Notes: generated from the letters alone by a model not told the origin. A DNA stretch of 64,000 nucleotides from Chondrus crispus (GCF_000350225.1 NW_005178541.1:249654-313653); one strand, 5' to 3'; positions 10,545 through 22,438 are shown, counted from the stretch's first letter. Numbers and translations are program-made.

Positions 10545-11327
10545 GTTCCTGCATCCACGGGTAGGAAACGCGGCCCCCACATCCGCAGTTTTGAGCGTTG
10601 GTCACGCCACCGAGTTTTGCGCACCGCAAGCGTCAGTCGCAGGCTGCGCTCGTTGCGGGCCGCCATCGCTGGCCGAAGTCAGCTGGGTCTGTGGGAAACG
10701 GCGTCTGTGTCTGTGTGCGGGGCTCGCCCTTCCGGTGGCATGGTTTGTTGGCGGCTCGTGCTGGAATGCATTGCCAGGTCGCGGGGAGATGTCTTTCGCC
10801 CGCTGCTCCGCTGATGCCGGCTGGGCTTGCGGTCCCCCATGTTGTGTGCTAGGCTTACGGCCGCGAGCTGCAGTTCTGTGGCAGTGAACGGCTTCGGCCG
10901 GAGTTGATGCCCCGCCTGTATAAATGTGCCAGCCATTGCCAGCCGTTTCGTACACGCGCCGCGCCTGCCTCATTGTCCGTTTCTTCGTGATGGAACTAGG
11001 TGTAGCCGTTTGAACGTACGCGCATATTGAAATAAAATCGCCCGTGTTATGTACAACTACCTCTTCACGACACCCTGCAAGACTGCAGTTTGCTCATCAC
11101 AATGAGTCGTGACAACGGCCTTTTTATTAATCCGGGGAGCTAATAGAGTATGCCATGCCGTCGAGAGTCACGTACTTGGTCATGTAAGTGAGCTTTGCCT
11201 CTGCGATCAAGTTCTTAATCCTTGCGACGTCAAACTAACGGATTAGGGCGCTTTCCTTTATTTCATCTTACACTTCTATTGCACTTCATCGTCTTTCACG
11301 ATCGACTTGTTCCAGTGCATCTACTTA
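10545..11327. other. Gene-free stretch
   Basis: GC-rich sequence with overlapping frames on both strands that lack motifs or consistent composition. GAAATAAAAT near 11028 could be a polyadenylation signal. No RNA gene was seen. Confidence 0.4.
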
Positions 11328-12496
11328 CTATACCCTTTCCACAAAGCAGTTTCCACTCGTGTTCGCAGGTAGCGAACACGCTTCCACATTACTCGGAACG
11401 CATCCGCAAGTGTTCACAACTTCCGTGGAAGGTTTCTCCTCGCCGCGACATACATTGGCATTACTCATTCCGACAATAGAAATGTCAAAGCTGCCAACTT
11501 GACATTCGCGCTGAGTGGCAGGCGTGTTGGGGACGCAATTAACTCCATTCGCGTTGCTTGTACAGCAAGGAACATCGTTTGAGTCACAATAATCGCAGTC
11601 GCAGGCGATACACACCATCACGTCTGATCCTGAGGCATCTTCCGCTGTCTGACATCCGGTCCCGTCTGGACACGCGTCACAAGCGTCTGTGGAACAACCA
11701 CACGTCCCGTCAAATGTGATGAACTCTCCGGGAGGACAATCCGGGCAAGACGATGTCGTCGTTGTCGTCGTCGTAGTGGTAGTGGTAGTCGACTCTGTTG
11801 TTGTCGTCGTCGGCGTCGTGGTAGTCGTTGTCGACTCTGTGGTCGTCGTCGTCGTCGGCGTCGTGGTAGTCGTTGTCGACTCTGTGGTCGCGGTCGTCGT
11901 CGGCGTCGTGGTAGTAGTAGTCGTGGGCGGACTTGTCGTCACATCATCTCGAGTGCAAATGTATCCATGCTTCACTTCTCCACGAGAGCGCAGCATGCAC
12001 TCTCTAACTTTGCAAATCGACAGGAGCTTTCTGCACTGCCTCCGCGCACTGCGACGGGAACCACACTGCTCCGGACAGACTTTTGGTCTCGGAGTCGGGA
12101 TAACTACTTTTGGCACACACTTCACACCAGGGCGAGAACGATCTCGAACAGTCCGAGTACACGACACAAGCACACAATGGCTACGGTAAATGGACTGCTT
12201 GCATTGTCGGGTACCTATACGTTGACTAAGACACTTCGAGGGGCAGGAGTGCTTCGGCGGAGGCGGAGGCGGCGGTGGGGGCGCGACAACCTTCGGAGAA
12301 CAACGCTTCCCACGCCTCCCTTTGCTGAGGCCGCAATCATTCAGTTTGCAGGATGATTTTAAACGGCACTCCTTTCGAGCTGCTGAGGTTGAAACACACC
12401 TGTCCGAGCAATGGTCGTGATGAACCAGGCGGACAAAGTACCGTCGATGAGGGCGACAACGATCAAAGTTAATGTCATACAGGTGAGGAACTTCAT
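11328..12496 (-). pseudogene. Secreted Cys-rich protein with Thr-rich stalk (one frame break)
   Basis: A TATA box (CATATAAA, about 12585-12592 minus) precedes ATG at 12496, which opens a signal peptide (MKFLTCMTLTLIVVALIDG). One frame change between 12490 and 12420 leads into a frame open to 11328. That frame holds three Cys repeats (CSDRCVSTSAARKEC, CPSKCLSQRIGTRQC and CPEQCGSRRSARRQC, the first two ending GKRC or GVKC plus PKVV). A stalk of (TTT)n/TESTTTTTTPTTT repeats and a C-terminal domain with many Cys-Asp pairs follow. The architecture is that of an extracellular, probably O-glycosylated protein. The family is unrecognised. The single break could be a sequencing error, so the gene may be functional. 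Confidence 0.6.
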
Positions 12497-12584
12497 GCTG
12501 GCCTTCACTCAGCTAAACTCTGATACCTTTTTCCAGATGGGAGCAAAGAGTGGATAAGCGGTAAAATGGCGGAGGGACCTGCTG

Positions 12585-12592
12585 TTTATATG
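12585..12592 (-). promoter_or_regulatory. TATA box of the Cys/Thr-rich gene
   Basis: CATATAAA on the minus strand, about 90 bp upstream of the ATG with the signal peptide. Confidence 0.45.
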
Positions 12593-13422
12593 CTACTTGT
12601 CAAGTTTCCGTTGCACTTGGTCCCAACTTCGAAACGCTGCAAACACGCATTCCCGCCATTTAATAGATCCGTATCGGACAGACGTGGGATGACCCTGTAT
12701 TAGTATGCAACTCCCGTTTCGGGAAGTGCGATTCCAGCTCAAATTCGCCTGTCCCCGACATACAGCATACAAGAATACGACATTGTGAACAAGGAAGCTT
12801 ATGTAAGGTGTGAACACCTACCATTTTCGGTCATCCCAGCCATGTACTGTACACCATAAAGCACTAACATACAGTATGAATATTAAACTCCGGCAGTTTC
12901 AAAATTTGCTGCTGCGACGTGAGTTGGTGTGAGTTGTGTTGCTCTCGGCCCTTTGCGGGTGCTGCAGGGACGTTTACGATCGCAGAGGATCGATGGGATG
13001 GCTCAGACGCGAATTACTACATTCTTTGGCAGTGAAAGTAACTTTCAGTACACCGGACGCGCTGTAGAAACATGAGAACGTCCCCAAACATCGTAATAGA
13101 ACAAATTCGCACTTCTTGCGTCATATTCTGGAGAAAATTTCTTACGCCCCCCCTTTTATTTGGGAATTGTTGTTACGTGCCCCTTTTATAAGCCCCTTTA
13201 TACAAGCCCCTTTCCTTGGGGGCGCTAGAGTGATGAAAAGGTGAAGAGGGCGTCGTCGGAATGAGTTTGATCAAAGGGAGCACGTTCCCTGACAAGCACA
13301 ACATGTTGCTGCTGCTGCCCTTGCCTCTCAAGTCAACATTGACGTGGATTTGCAGATGCTGCCAATTGCCAGACAGATGAGCGCGTGGAGAGTTCCGAGT
13401 CAGGCAGGTAGGCCGAAGAAAC
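12593..13422. other. Gene-free stretch and copia landing site
   Basis: No gene recognised. Short repeats of AAGCCCCTTT lie at 13185-13222. The copia element inserted after GAAAC at 13418-13422. Confidence 0.4.
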
Positions 13423-13675
13423 TGTGAAAACTGCAGAAGTTGATTGGCGCGTGGTTTTCTCCACGCGCTGTAAGGACAAGATACTCTAGCAATTTCCCTC
13501 TCTGTAGTGAGTATATAAGTCCCCCCGATGATTCCGAGTAACGGGCGTCGGGGGATGGTAGAGGGAAGACACACACCGTACGTATCGAGTCGTTCACCGA
13601 CTCTCGTACAGTAAAGAACTGCCGGTCGTCGGCAGTTTTCCCTCGAATTTCTCCATTTTAGTGGCAAATTCCACA
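13423..13675 (+). repeat. 5' LTR of copia element
   Basis: Begins TGTG and ends CACA. It contains the TATA box TATATAAG at 13512-13519, placing the transcript start shortly downstream, and a hairpin CTGCCG...CGGCAG near 13619-13634 that could act in the RNA 5' end. Confidence 0.93.
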
Positions 13676-13791
13676 TTCATGAATTAATTTTTTGCCCGAG
13701 AACAGAAAAACCCTACCCGTGATCTCCACTTTTTCTCTTCTTGTCCGGCGTCGCGCAGTGGCTTTCCACCCTTCTCCGTCGTACCTAACCT

Positions 13792-13972
13792 CCCCGCTCG
13801 CCGCGCCGCTTCCCAATCCCGCTCGCCGCGTTCCCCCGCTCGCCGCGCCGCCTCCCAATCCCGCTCGCCGCGTTCCCCCGCTCGCCGCGCCGCCTCCCAA
13901 TCCCGCTCGCCGCGTTCCCCCGCTCGCCGCGCCGCCTCCCAATCCCGCTCGCCGCGTCCCCCCGCTCGCCGC
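13792..13972. repeat. 42-bp GC-rich tandem repeat in copia leader
   Basis: A 42-bp unit starting CCCCGCTCGCCGCG recurs at 13792, 13834, 13876, 13918 and 13960 (about 4.3 copies). Looser CGCTCGCCG/CGCTGGCC repeats follow to about 14290. Long frames through it on both strands reflect the periodicity (42 is a multiple of 3), not a demonstrated protein. Confidence 0.9.
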
Positions 13973-13975
13973 ATT

Positions 13976-15269
13976 CTACCGCTCACCGCGACATGCCGCT
14001 GGCCGCGCCCCGCCGCTGGCCACGCCCCGCCGCTCGCCGCAGTCTACCGCTCACCGCGACGTGCCGCTGGCCGCGCCCCGCCGCTGGCCACTCCCCGCCG
14101 CTCGCCGCAGTCTGCTGCTCGCCGCACCTCGCCGATCGCCGCACCCCATCGGTTGCGGTACTCTGTGGCTTACTGCTTGCCGCTTCCTACTGCGTGCTGC
14201 TCCTGGCTGCTTTCTGTTCTTTTGTTCGCAGTTCCTTGCCGCTCGCTGCTCCTCGCCGCTCGCTGATCCTTGCCGCTCGCTGCACACTGCCGCTCGTCGA
14301 TCCCCGCGGTCGCACTTTTCCGTGCCGCCTCTTGCTCACGGTACCGCCAACTCTCGCTCTGACGGTGACGCCGCCTCTCTCTCACACTTGGACGCCGACT
14401 TGCTCCGATTGTGACGCCGCCTTGCGCTCCACTGTGCCGCCACCAGACACCACGCCACACCGCTCACGCTGCGTTACCGCCTCTCCCCGCGCTTGCTGCC
14501 GTGTCGCTACCGCCACACCGCCTCCTAAAGGGTACACTATTACCACTCCCTGCCGAGTTACGGTCCAGCTGCCGTAACTAAATCACCGCCTCAAAGACAA
14601 CACGCTGCCACCGGCCGTTCCAAAGGCCTCACACGTGACTAGCACATCGAAGACTGCGGCTGTGAGCAGAGTCCCAGTACATCCTTTCGATTACCAACGA
14701 CTACTCTAGTGGACAATTCTTTTCCCCGAGAGCGATAGCGAGGGCGGCAACTTGAACCAAAAGTGAGGAAGTGTTAGTGAGTCCCCACCGGTTCGCTGTT
14801 TCGGCAGTGGGCGGATCACGGTGTTTGGTCGAAAGGCCTGGTGACCACACAGCGACCGATCTGGACGGGGTGTTGTACCGACGGGGAGGGTTTGAGAAAC
14901 TAGTCTACTCGCGTCGCGCGAGCTTCCTGAAAGGGAGTAGACAGCCTTTAGCCAGTGTATGGGCTGCTGTGGATCTCTCGTAAGGATCGTCGCGCCCGCT
15001 CCAGCAAACGCAGGAGTGGGTAGACAGCTGAAGTCGTTTCCGACCCGGACGGTCTCCGGGTGCCGAAGGTCAGACCTTCCCGTCGTGGGACGGTATCCCT
15101 CCAAGGACTTCCCCTGTAGAGGACAGGGCGCCAAGGGTCGGAGTACCCTTTCAAGGTTGAAATTTTTGCCGAAGCCGAACTTGTACCAACACTGAACATG
15201 TCACAATAGCAGGAAACATCAGATGCAACCTCGCCTTCGGGATCCGGGCAACAGGCAGAACCCCGCTTC
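13976..15269. other. Copia leader without a recognised gene
   Basis: Pro/Ala/Arg low-complexity frames (to 14577), then unique sequence up to the gag start. No conserved domain was recognised. It may be a structured RNA leader or captured sequence. Confidence 0.4.
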
Positions 15270-18200
15270 ATGCACCACGTCCCTCTGGCTGACCTTAACG
15301 ACAAACCGAAGGGATTCGTGTCCTCTGTACGCCATTTAGAAGCCACTGAGGCTGCCCAAGGGGATGGTCTTCTACGCCTATTCGCAGACATGTTCACTCC
15401 CGCAGACCTTTTTTCAAAGGAACTCTGTGAACTACCGGCAGTCTACACTGAGCTCCGCAACTTCCTTGATTCACACGGAGCTGACATGCAGCAGCGCTCC
15501 TCTCGCCGCATCATGATGACTCTTGCTCATAATATATACGAAGAGCAGGAAGATCAACAAGCTGCGATTGGCATCGTCACCGAGATCATGGCTGCAGGTC
15601 GTCGAATGAGGACCGATCTTTCCCGGACGGACAACAACCGCCAAGAATAGTCGCAATCACGCTCTGCCCCCACCTCCACCGCAAGTGCCCCTGATAGACT
15701 AGCACACAATGTTGCCATGCGTCTCAGAGACAGGGATAAAAAGTTTAGCGGGGCGCTTGGTGAGTCGTGGATGGAGTTCGTGGATGAGTACATGCAAGTA
15801 TGCCGAGATTATTCTCTGTCTCCAACACAAAAGCTTCACTACATGCACAATCTCCTATCCGGGGATGCGAAGAGGTTCTACCTGGATCGAGTAGATGGCT
15901 ATGCAACCTCATACCAACAAGCCATAGATCTGGTTGAGAATGAATACAATTCCCCTGTTAGACAGGCAAGGGTGAAAAACTACCTCAACACTTTGCGGAT
16001 CTCTACGTTCGTTTCAGATGGGCTAGATGAGTCTGCGGCACTATTCAAAATCTATAAGGTGATCACGAAGTTGTCTCGTCAAGGACCTGCTTCCCATCGC
16101 GGTGATGCACATAAAGTAGAATTCCTTCGGAACGCAGTCGTTGGATCTGGGTGGTCCCATGAGCCGCTGAGCAGGGTGGCAACGCACGGTCTCTCTTTCC
16201 AACAGCTCTACGGCGAACTGGAGGCTGCTCTCCAACTCCAGAAGGAAGCAAAGCAAGCCATGTTGAGAGATGCCGCAACAAAGACCAAAGACCTTGGCTA
16301 CGACGATGAGGTCCCAGGGATACTCTTCGCAGGTCAGACCCCGTATGCTAAACACCCATCTCGTAATCGCTTCTTCAGAGGTTCAAGGGGTTTCAGCACT
16401 CTGTCATCTAGACCGAGAACCAGTTTCGATCCACTTAGCATTCAAGGGTGTTTCAACTGTGAAGACAAAACACATACCATTCGAGACTGCCCGCGGCCGA
16501 TAAACGCAGCTAAAGCCGCTGCTAACAAACTGGACTACTTTCGAAAAAGGAAACAGACTGGAGAACGTTCTGTACACCTCGTTCTTGCTCAATTATGTCA
16601 GCAACTCGACCAAGGATCTGCTTCCGGCGCCCGAGAAGAGGTCGAGGAGAAAGACATCCCAGAGAAGCAGACTGATCGTGAGATCTTTGAATGCATCTTG
16701 GAGGAGTCTAGCCAGTACGGCGTTGACTGCACTTCCCCACGCCCTCTACATTCAAACGAGACTTTATCTCAGGAAGAAGATTCCCTCCATCCATACTTCT
16801 CGCAGCAAGATAGAGAAGACTACGTATTCGTCGTGTACGAAGGGGATAACGCCTCAATATTCAAGTCTGACCATGTGTTTGGTACCGACAAGGACGTTCC
16901 CTTCCTAGGCGCATGTATCGATACGGGAGCACAAAAGTCTGTCATCGGAAAACAACAAGCCCTGGCGTACTTCAGGCTTATCGGGGAGGAGTTCAGGCCG
17001 CGCAAGCACGGGCATGACCTTAAGTTCAAGTTTGGAAACCGCCGCCACATCGGACTTGGTCGTATTGAGATAAGGATTCCCATCAATGGAACGCACGTTC
17101 TATGCCCGAACATCGAAGTGGTTGATGTAGACGTCCCGCTACTCCTCGGCCTAGACTTTCTCGACGAGTACAAGATGACCGTTGATGCGGCAAATGATTT
17201 ACTCGAATCGAAGATCCGCGCTTGGTCATTCCCTTTAACGCGGAAACTGGGACATCTATATCTTGAATGGGACTACGGAACATTCTACACATCAGAGGAA
17301 CTGTTGAAGCTGCACAAACACTTCTTTCATCCAGATTCAGGACGTCTCTACGCAATGCTAAAGCGGGCCGACAATGCCAGTACAACTCCATCTGATCTTA
17401 AAGAACTGGAGAGGGTCGCATCGGAGTGTGACGTTTGCCAGAGAAACATGGCCGCTCCGAGCAGATTCAGAACCGCTCTTCCGTCCGATGATGTCGTGTT
17501 CAATAGGTGCGTTTGTATGGACATTATGTTCCTCGAGGGGAAGGCAGTGTTGCATATGGTGGACAAGGACACTAAGTTCAGTGCAGCTTCTTTCCTCCCG
17601 AAACAGACTGTCGACGAGTTGTGGAGCACATACTTGTCGCACTGGGTCCTTCCCTACATCGGTCACGCGCTTGAGATACACGCAGATCAAGGCCCCCAGT
17701 TCCGCTCTCGCAGGTTCGCTTCCTACACGAGCATGGAGGGAGTTCAGCTTCGCTTATCGGGTGTCGAAAGCCACAACAGCCTAGGCGTCGGAGAGAGGTA
17801 TCACCACTACCTGCGTCGTATTTTTCGCAAGATACGCGATGAGTTTCCTGATATACCAATGAAAGACGCACTAAGACTAGCTACAAAAGCCATGAATGAT
17901 ACCGCAGGACCAAAGGGTTTGGTACCAAGCCTTCTGGTGTTTGGAGTTATGCCAAGAATCCTTCTTCCAGGATCTGTCCAGCTACCTGGCCAAGTCCAGC
18001 GCATGAATGCCATGCAGGCAGCACGAAAGGATATGTCTAAAGAGGTTGCCCGTAGCCGGCTTAGCACAGCGTTGAGATCAAATGTTCCGGCTGCCACCAA
18101 CCGCGATATCAGTATAGGCTCTGAAGTGCTTGTCTTTAAAGAACCTCCCGTGAACAAATGGGTTGGACCATTTCATGTGCTCGACGTGAGAGACAAGTCA

Positions 18201-20000
18201 GTGTTCATCAATTCCCAAGGACGTACAACACAAATGTCTATCGACAAAGTGAGGCCGTACTTGCGTCCAATGCATAACGAAAAGCCAAGCACTACGGAAC
18301 CCAGTGAGTACAACCCGAGCAATAATACCATAAGCAAGGGTCTGTCGCCAGCAGAGGCATCAAATGCATGGCTAGAGTCCCTTCGCGATCCGTTACAGGA
18401 TCTATTCTCATCACCGGCTGAGGACAACGCAATATCTCCTGACGAATTTTATATGGAGTTCGCCACATTCCTAACGGAGGTTATTGAATCATCCGATCCT
18501 CGATCTAAGAACGCTGCCTTCTTGTCAGCCATGAAGAAGGAAGTGAGAGGCTTAAAAGATCGCGGTGTTTGGGTTAGGATGTCAAAGAAGGACCTTCCGG
18601 AGAATGCAAATGTGCTAGGCGGTCGCTTCGTCCTCACATTGAAGAACGCTGGCTCTGAACGTGAGACCCCGAAAGCGCGCTTCGTTGCTCAAGGTTTCTC
18701 AGATAGGGAAAAGGACTACATAATCCACAATGTTACCTCACTAAGACAAAGCTCGGTTCGAATGATTGCATCCTTTGCTGCGTCGAAAAGGTTTCGAATC
18801 TTCAGCCACGACGTCACCCAAGCATATACACAAAGTGATGAATGTCTTTCGCGTGAGCTCTACCTTCAGCCGAAACCAGCAGATGCTCCCTTGTTCTCTC
18901 TTAACGCGCGCCAAGTGTTGAAGTTGATCAAGCCGATATACGGGACCACTGATGCCGGTGATTACTGGAATGTGACGGTGGACAAGCATGCCAAGAGCGA
19001 TCTAGGCATGAAACCGCTCACAGGTGACTCGTCTCTGTATCTTAAGATTGATGCAGATGAAGAAGATGATTCTGGACTAATGGGAATGCTAGTAGACGAT
19101 GGACTACTGTGTGGTAACGACGCTTTCCAGCGCCTCACCGAAGCTACACTGCATAAATTTGACTCGAGGCCAAGACAGTGGGATAAGGTCGAATTTTATG
19201 GCATGGAAATCGAATCTACGCCTGGTGGTAGTGTTCTAATCCATCAACCCGACCACATCCAGAAGATTGAGATGTTACCTGAAGATGCAACGTTCGAGCA
19301 CTTTCGTAGCGCTCGTGCGGCATTAGCCTGGATCACCCACACGAGGCCAGACATCGCCTGCTACGTAAATAAAGCAGCACAAGTCACAGAGAAAGCCTTC
19401 GAAAGAGGGCATATCGAGGCATTCAATCGATGCATCAAGTACCTAAAAAGAGAGCCTTTACATTTGAGTTTCGATCCGCTAAATATCGAAACATTGCAGA
19501 TTCGTGTCTATGCGGACGCCGCCTTTGGTACCAATTTAGATTGCAGCTCACAACTTGGGTTCGTAATTATGCTATGCGATGCGAACAACTCCGCTCATAT
19601 TATCGACTTCTCCAGCAAAAAATCAAGAAGAGTTGTCAGATCGATAATGGGAGGAGAGATATTTGCCTTGGCAGATGGTTTCGATCGTGCCTTTATGTTA
19701 AGGCATGACCTGGAGCGTATGTATGCCAGAAAGATCCCGCTGTACGTTTTAACCGACCCTAAACAAGTTTTCGACACCATTACAAAGGCATCCAAAACAA
19801 CCGAACGAAGACTCCTCATCGATATTGCTGCTGCTCGTCAAGCCTACAATCGCCAGGAAATATCAAACATTGGTCTAGTTGCATCGGAAGACATGGTTGC
19901 AGATGGACTTACGAAGACGAATGCTGGGGCATCATTGATTAAGGTTTTAAGATCCGGCCACAATGCACTCAAGGTGAAACAGTGGATTATTCGAAATTAA
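15270..20000 (+). CDS. Copia gag-pol polyprotein with one in-frame TAG
   Basis: The frame opens at ATG 15270, meets a lone TAG at 15648-15650 and stays open from there to 20000 (internal ATG at 15717, 1427 codons). In order from 15717: gag helices; a CCHC knuckle (CFNCEDKTHTIRDC, about residue 243); aspartic protease (CIDTGAQKSVIG, about 400); integrase HHCC end (CDVCQRN) and DDE core (MDIMFLEG, HADQGPQFRS, E in GVGERYHHY); reverse transcriptase (SHDVTQAY, active site LVDDGLLCGN rather than YVDD); RNase H (VYADAAFG, GGEIFAL, ADGLTK). The body is intact. The upstream 126 codons end KELCELPAVYTELRNFL and are in the same frame, so the TAG is either a mutation or a readthrough stop. The divergent RT motif suggests an algal copia lineage. 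Confidence 0.92.
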
Positions 20001-20105
20001 GCTATCACCATGCCTGTCCTATCGAGTCTGTTTCAGAAACTATCGAATGTCAGAAACGTGACGTCAAATTGGAGTATCTTGTTCCACCTTTTAAGAAAGT
20101 GCCAG

Positions 20106-20358
20106 TGTGAAAACTGCAGAAGTTGATTGGCGCGTGGTTTTCTCCACGCGCTGTAAGGACAAGATACTCTAGTAATTTCCCTCTCTGTAGTGAGTATATA
20201 AGTCCCCCCGATGATTCCGAGTAACGGGCGTCGGGGGATGGTAGAGGGAAGACACACACCGTACGTATCGAGTCGTTCACCGACTCTCGTACAGTAAAGA
20301 ACTGCCGGTCGTCGGCAGTTTTCCCTCGAATTTCTCCATTTTAGTGGCAAATTCCACA
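20106..20358 (+). repeat. 3' LTR of copia element
   Basis: Same length as the 5' copy with one substitution seen. The polypurine tract before it (AAGAAAGTG) is weak. Confidence 0.93.
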
Positions 20359-20987
20359 GAAACGGCTGAAACAGGGGGTCGCCCTATTCTATCTAAACAC
20401 TGTATGTAAGTAAGCATCTAACAACGGAGCCATGCCTAGTGATGCATGGGACTGGGTCTTGTAGATTAGGTAGACGGTTATGCAGTATGGTATGATGATA
20501 GCGTGGAACATTTCGCAAAATGTCTCCCCTTCTCCCTACCAATTCTAGCAATGGAAAACGTACGTATGTGAACGAGATTGACGATGAGCCCCTTTTCTGG
20601 CATCGACAAACTCAGGTGAAAGGAACGTTCTCCCAAATGGTACGGTACATTACGCCCCCTCACGGCGCACAGTAGCTGTCTACATATTCTCCACTTGGCA
20701 CGGAGTCCCCAGCGATTTCGACACACGTGTACAAGTGTTTGTTGGCTTTCTGCACGCGCAACGATGCTAAAGCCCCGCATCATCTGGACGCAAATCGGAC
20801 TGCAGTGCTGGTCCAATTGTCAACAACAGGAGGCGATTGAGTGCATCACTTTACGATGATTTGCTGCTTATTTGCTTGCTCTAGGTGTATTTCATGCTGC
20901 GCACTCACTATTTGCGATACTGGTCTACTGCCCATGTCGTATGTCGACTGCCCAACGCATGTCGCTAGTCTAAAGAAACACTACTGC
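20359..20987. other. Gene-free stretch
   Basis: No gene or repeat recognised beyond the copia target duplication at 20359-20363. Confidence 0.4.
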
Positions 20988-21944
20988 TTATCCGGAGGCC
21001 GTTTTCCAAACGATGTAAAGGTAGCGCCCTCCACGACCCTTATTCAAGTCCCCCGTCATGCCTGTCCATCCATCAGGAATTTGAACAAGCTCGCCGCCCC
21101 ACAGCAAGACGTCCACAATCTTTTCTTTCACATCCTTACGGTGCCAAATATCCAGAAAGCGGTAATCTCCACCTGCCCCCTTTGCCATATCCTGCTGGCC
21201 CCGTTCCTTCGCCCAACCTGGAACCCCGCCAGAGATTGCGACTACGATGTTATCAGCTCCCTGAGAAATGTCATCCCCCCAAACAGGTTCCAGAAACACA
21301 TATTTGCCGCTGAAGCCGCGGTTGATGTCACCCCAATTTTCTCTCTCCACGTTTTTCGATTCGCCGGACAAGCCGTCTTTATATAACATAAAATCCTTTG
21401 AATAGGTCATACCTCCATATGTATTCACCTTGATATCCTTGAGATACTTTATCGGGGCATCGTGCACCGGGATTTTCATTAAGACTTCCTCGTTGAGAGT
21501 AGGGATATTCGCCGAGGGCCAGACCTTGAGCTCACCTGTCTCCCAGGAGATGGTAGGAAACTTAATCTTCTTTTCAAATACGTACACTGACTCACCAGGC
21601 TCAATGCTGATGGGCCCGATTTTCTCTGTCGTTTCCTTTGTCTCTGCATTTGTTTGAGAGGTCTCACGCATGCTGGTGTTCACGACTGATGAAGTCCAGC
21701 CGACCGTAGTGTTTTGTGACACATTGAAGATTTTAATCGGTACACTCACATTCAACGAAATTGAAGTGGATTTTGAGCTGCTCTCTTCACGAGCAATGCT
21801 TTCGACTTCGCTTCGAGACGTGGTGACCGAGCTCACAATCTCTCTGGTGTATGGAACAGCAGAATGGAATTGGGAAGGATTGGTGAAACTGTCTTTCAGT
21901 TCCCATTCCGTTCTCCCCTTGACCTCAATTAGATCGTTGGTCAT
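20988..21944 (-). CDS. Aerolysin-like pore-forming domain protein
   Basis: A 318-residue protein. The N-terminal half is a long, Ser/Thr-rich, alternating beta region with a paired amphipathic segment at about 50-115, as in the aerolysin/epsilon-toxin-like family, which inserts a beta-barrel into membranes. The C-terminal half (about 195-318) has three similar strand-turn units (SGKYVFLEPVW, GGDYRFLDIW and GGRYLYIVWK), each followed by an aliphatic strand, like a beta-prism lectin or MABP-type domain. No signal peptide is visible. I chose ATG 21944 because it is the first ATG after the TATA box at 22061-22068. The ORF extends upstream to 22097, but that ATG lies above the TATA. It looks intact. 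In a host genome such proteins are usually defence or storage proteins; function here is inferred. Confidence 0.7.
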   Translation of the reverse strand: MTNDLIEVKGRTEWELKDSFTNPSQFHSAVPYTREIVSSVTTSRSEVESIAREESSSKSTSISLNVSVPIKIFNVSQNTTVGWTSSVVNTSMRETSQTNAETKETTEKIGPISIEPGESVYVFEKKIKFPTISWETGELKVWPSANIPTLNEEVLMKIPVHDAPIKYLKDIKVNTYGGMTYSKDFMLYKDGLSGESKNVERENWGDINRGFSGKYVFLEPVWGDDISQGADNIVVAISGGVPGWAKERGQQDMAKGAGGDYRFLDIWHRKDVKEKIVDVLLWGGELVQIPDGWTGMTGDLNKGRGGRYLYIVWKTASG

Positions 21945-22060
21945 GTCGGATGTTTGAAATTGCGAAGGCGAGAAGACGGTGAGGATGCTTGGCAGACGGA
22001 TGAACAACGTCAGAAAAATGTAGTAATTTCGTTTCGATACCACCAAGTGACAAGCACAGC

Positions 22061-22068
22061 TTATATAG
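22061..22068 (-). promoter_or_regulatory. TATA box of the aerolysin-like gene
   Basis: CTATATAAG on the minus strand, about 120 bp upstream of ATG 21944, placing a start site near 22035. Confidence 0.55.
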
Positions 22069-22297
22069 TGAGTAGGGAAGGCAGCAAGTATCTCCACCTT
22101 TCAAAAGATGCAATAGAAGCGTGTCGCCGAGACTGCCTGCTCCTGTGATCATCAAAATGGAGATTGTGAATTTGATGGGCTGCACTTGCAGTGGCTCGCG
22201 ACTTGAAAAGGGGGAAAGCGTGCTGTTTGGCAATACTGCGCTCGGTTGGGCCAAAGCGCCGTGTACGAGAGGATTAGTAAGTCAAAAACACACAAGA

Positions 22298-22375
22298 CAA
22301 AGACAAACCGATAAAGTGCCGTTGTGGGGACAAGCTCAAAGACAAACCGAAAATGTGCCGTTGTGGGGACAAGCC
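22298..22375. repeat. Two-copy 39-bp tandem repeat
   Basis: Unit CAAAGACAAACCGA..GTGCCGTTGTGGGGACAAGC at 22298 and again at 22337, with few differences. Confidence 0.85.
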
Positions 22376-22402
22376 CTGACGCGGTGAAAATATGCATCTT
22401 TC

Positions 22403-22438
22403 AACAAAAGTGTATCTAGTAGATGAGACACTTTTGTT
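22403..22438. repeat. 11-bp inverted repeat (hairpin)
   Basis: AACAAAAGTGT (22403-22413) pairs with ACACTTTTGTT (22428-22438) around a 14-base loop that itself contains TCTAGTAGA. Confidence 0.7.

Larger units (their letters stand above)
13423..20358 (+). mobile_element. Ty1/copia LTR retrotransposon, complete
   Basis: Two 253-bp LTRs (13423-13675 and 20106-20358; both TGTGAAAACT to ATTCCACA) differ at a single visible base (CTAGC versus CTAGT near 13488). The 5-bp target duplication GAAAC flanks the element (13418-13422 and 20359-20363). Near-identical LTRs mean a recent insertion. The interior has an unusually long leader of about 1.6 kb and a gag-pol frame in copia order: gag, protease, integrase, reverse transcriptase, RNase H. 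I see no TGG-type primer site after the 5' LTR. Confidence 0.93.

Noticed and set aside
11689-12189. Plus-strand ORF rich in Val
   Set aside because: It is the complement of the Thr-repeat stalk of the minus-strand secreted protein.
13792-13972. CRISPR-like array
   Set aside because: Units are contiguous with no unique spacers, and the DNA is eukaryotic.
13658-13986. Gly/Ala/Arg repeat proteins on the minus strand
   Set aside because: Periodic frames caused by the 42-bp tandem repeat, without start context or conservation.
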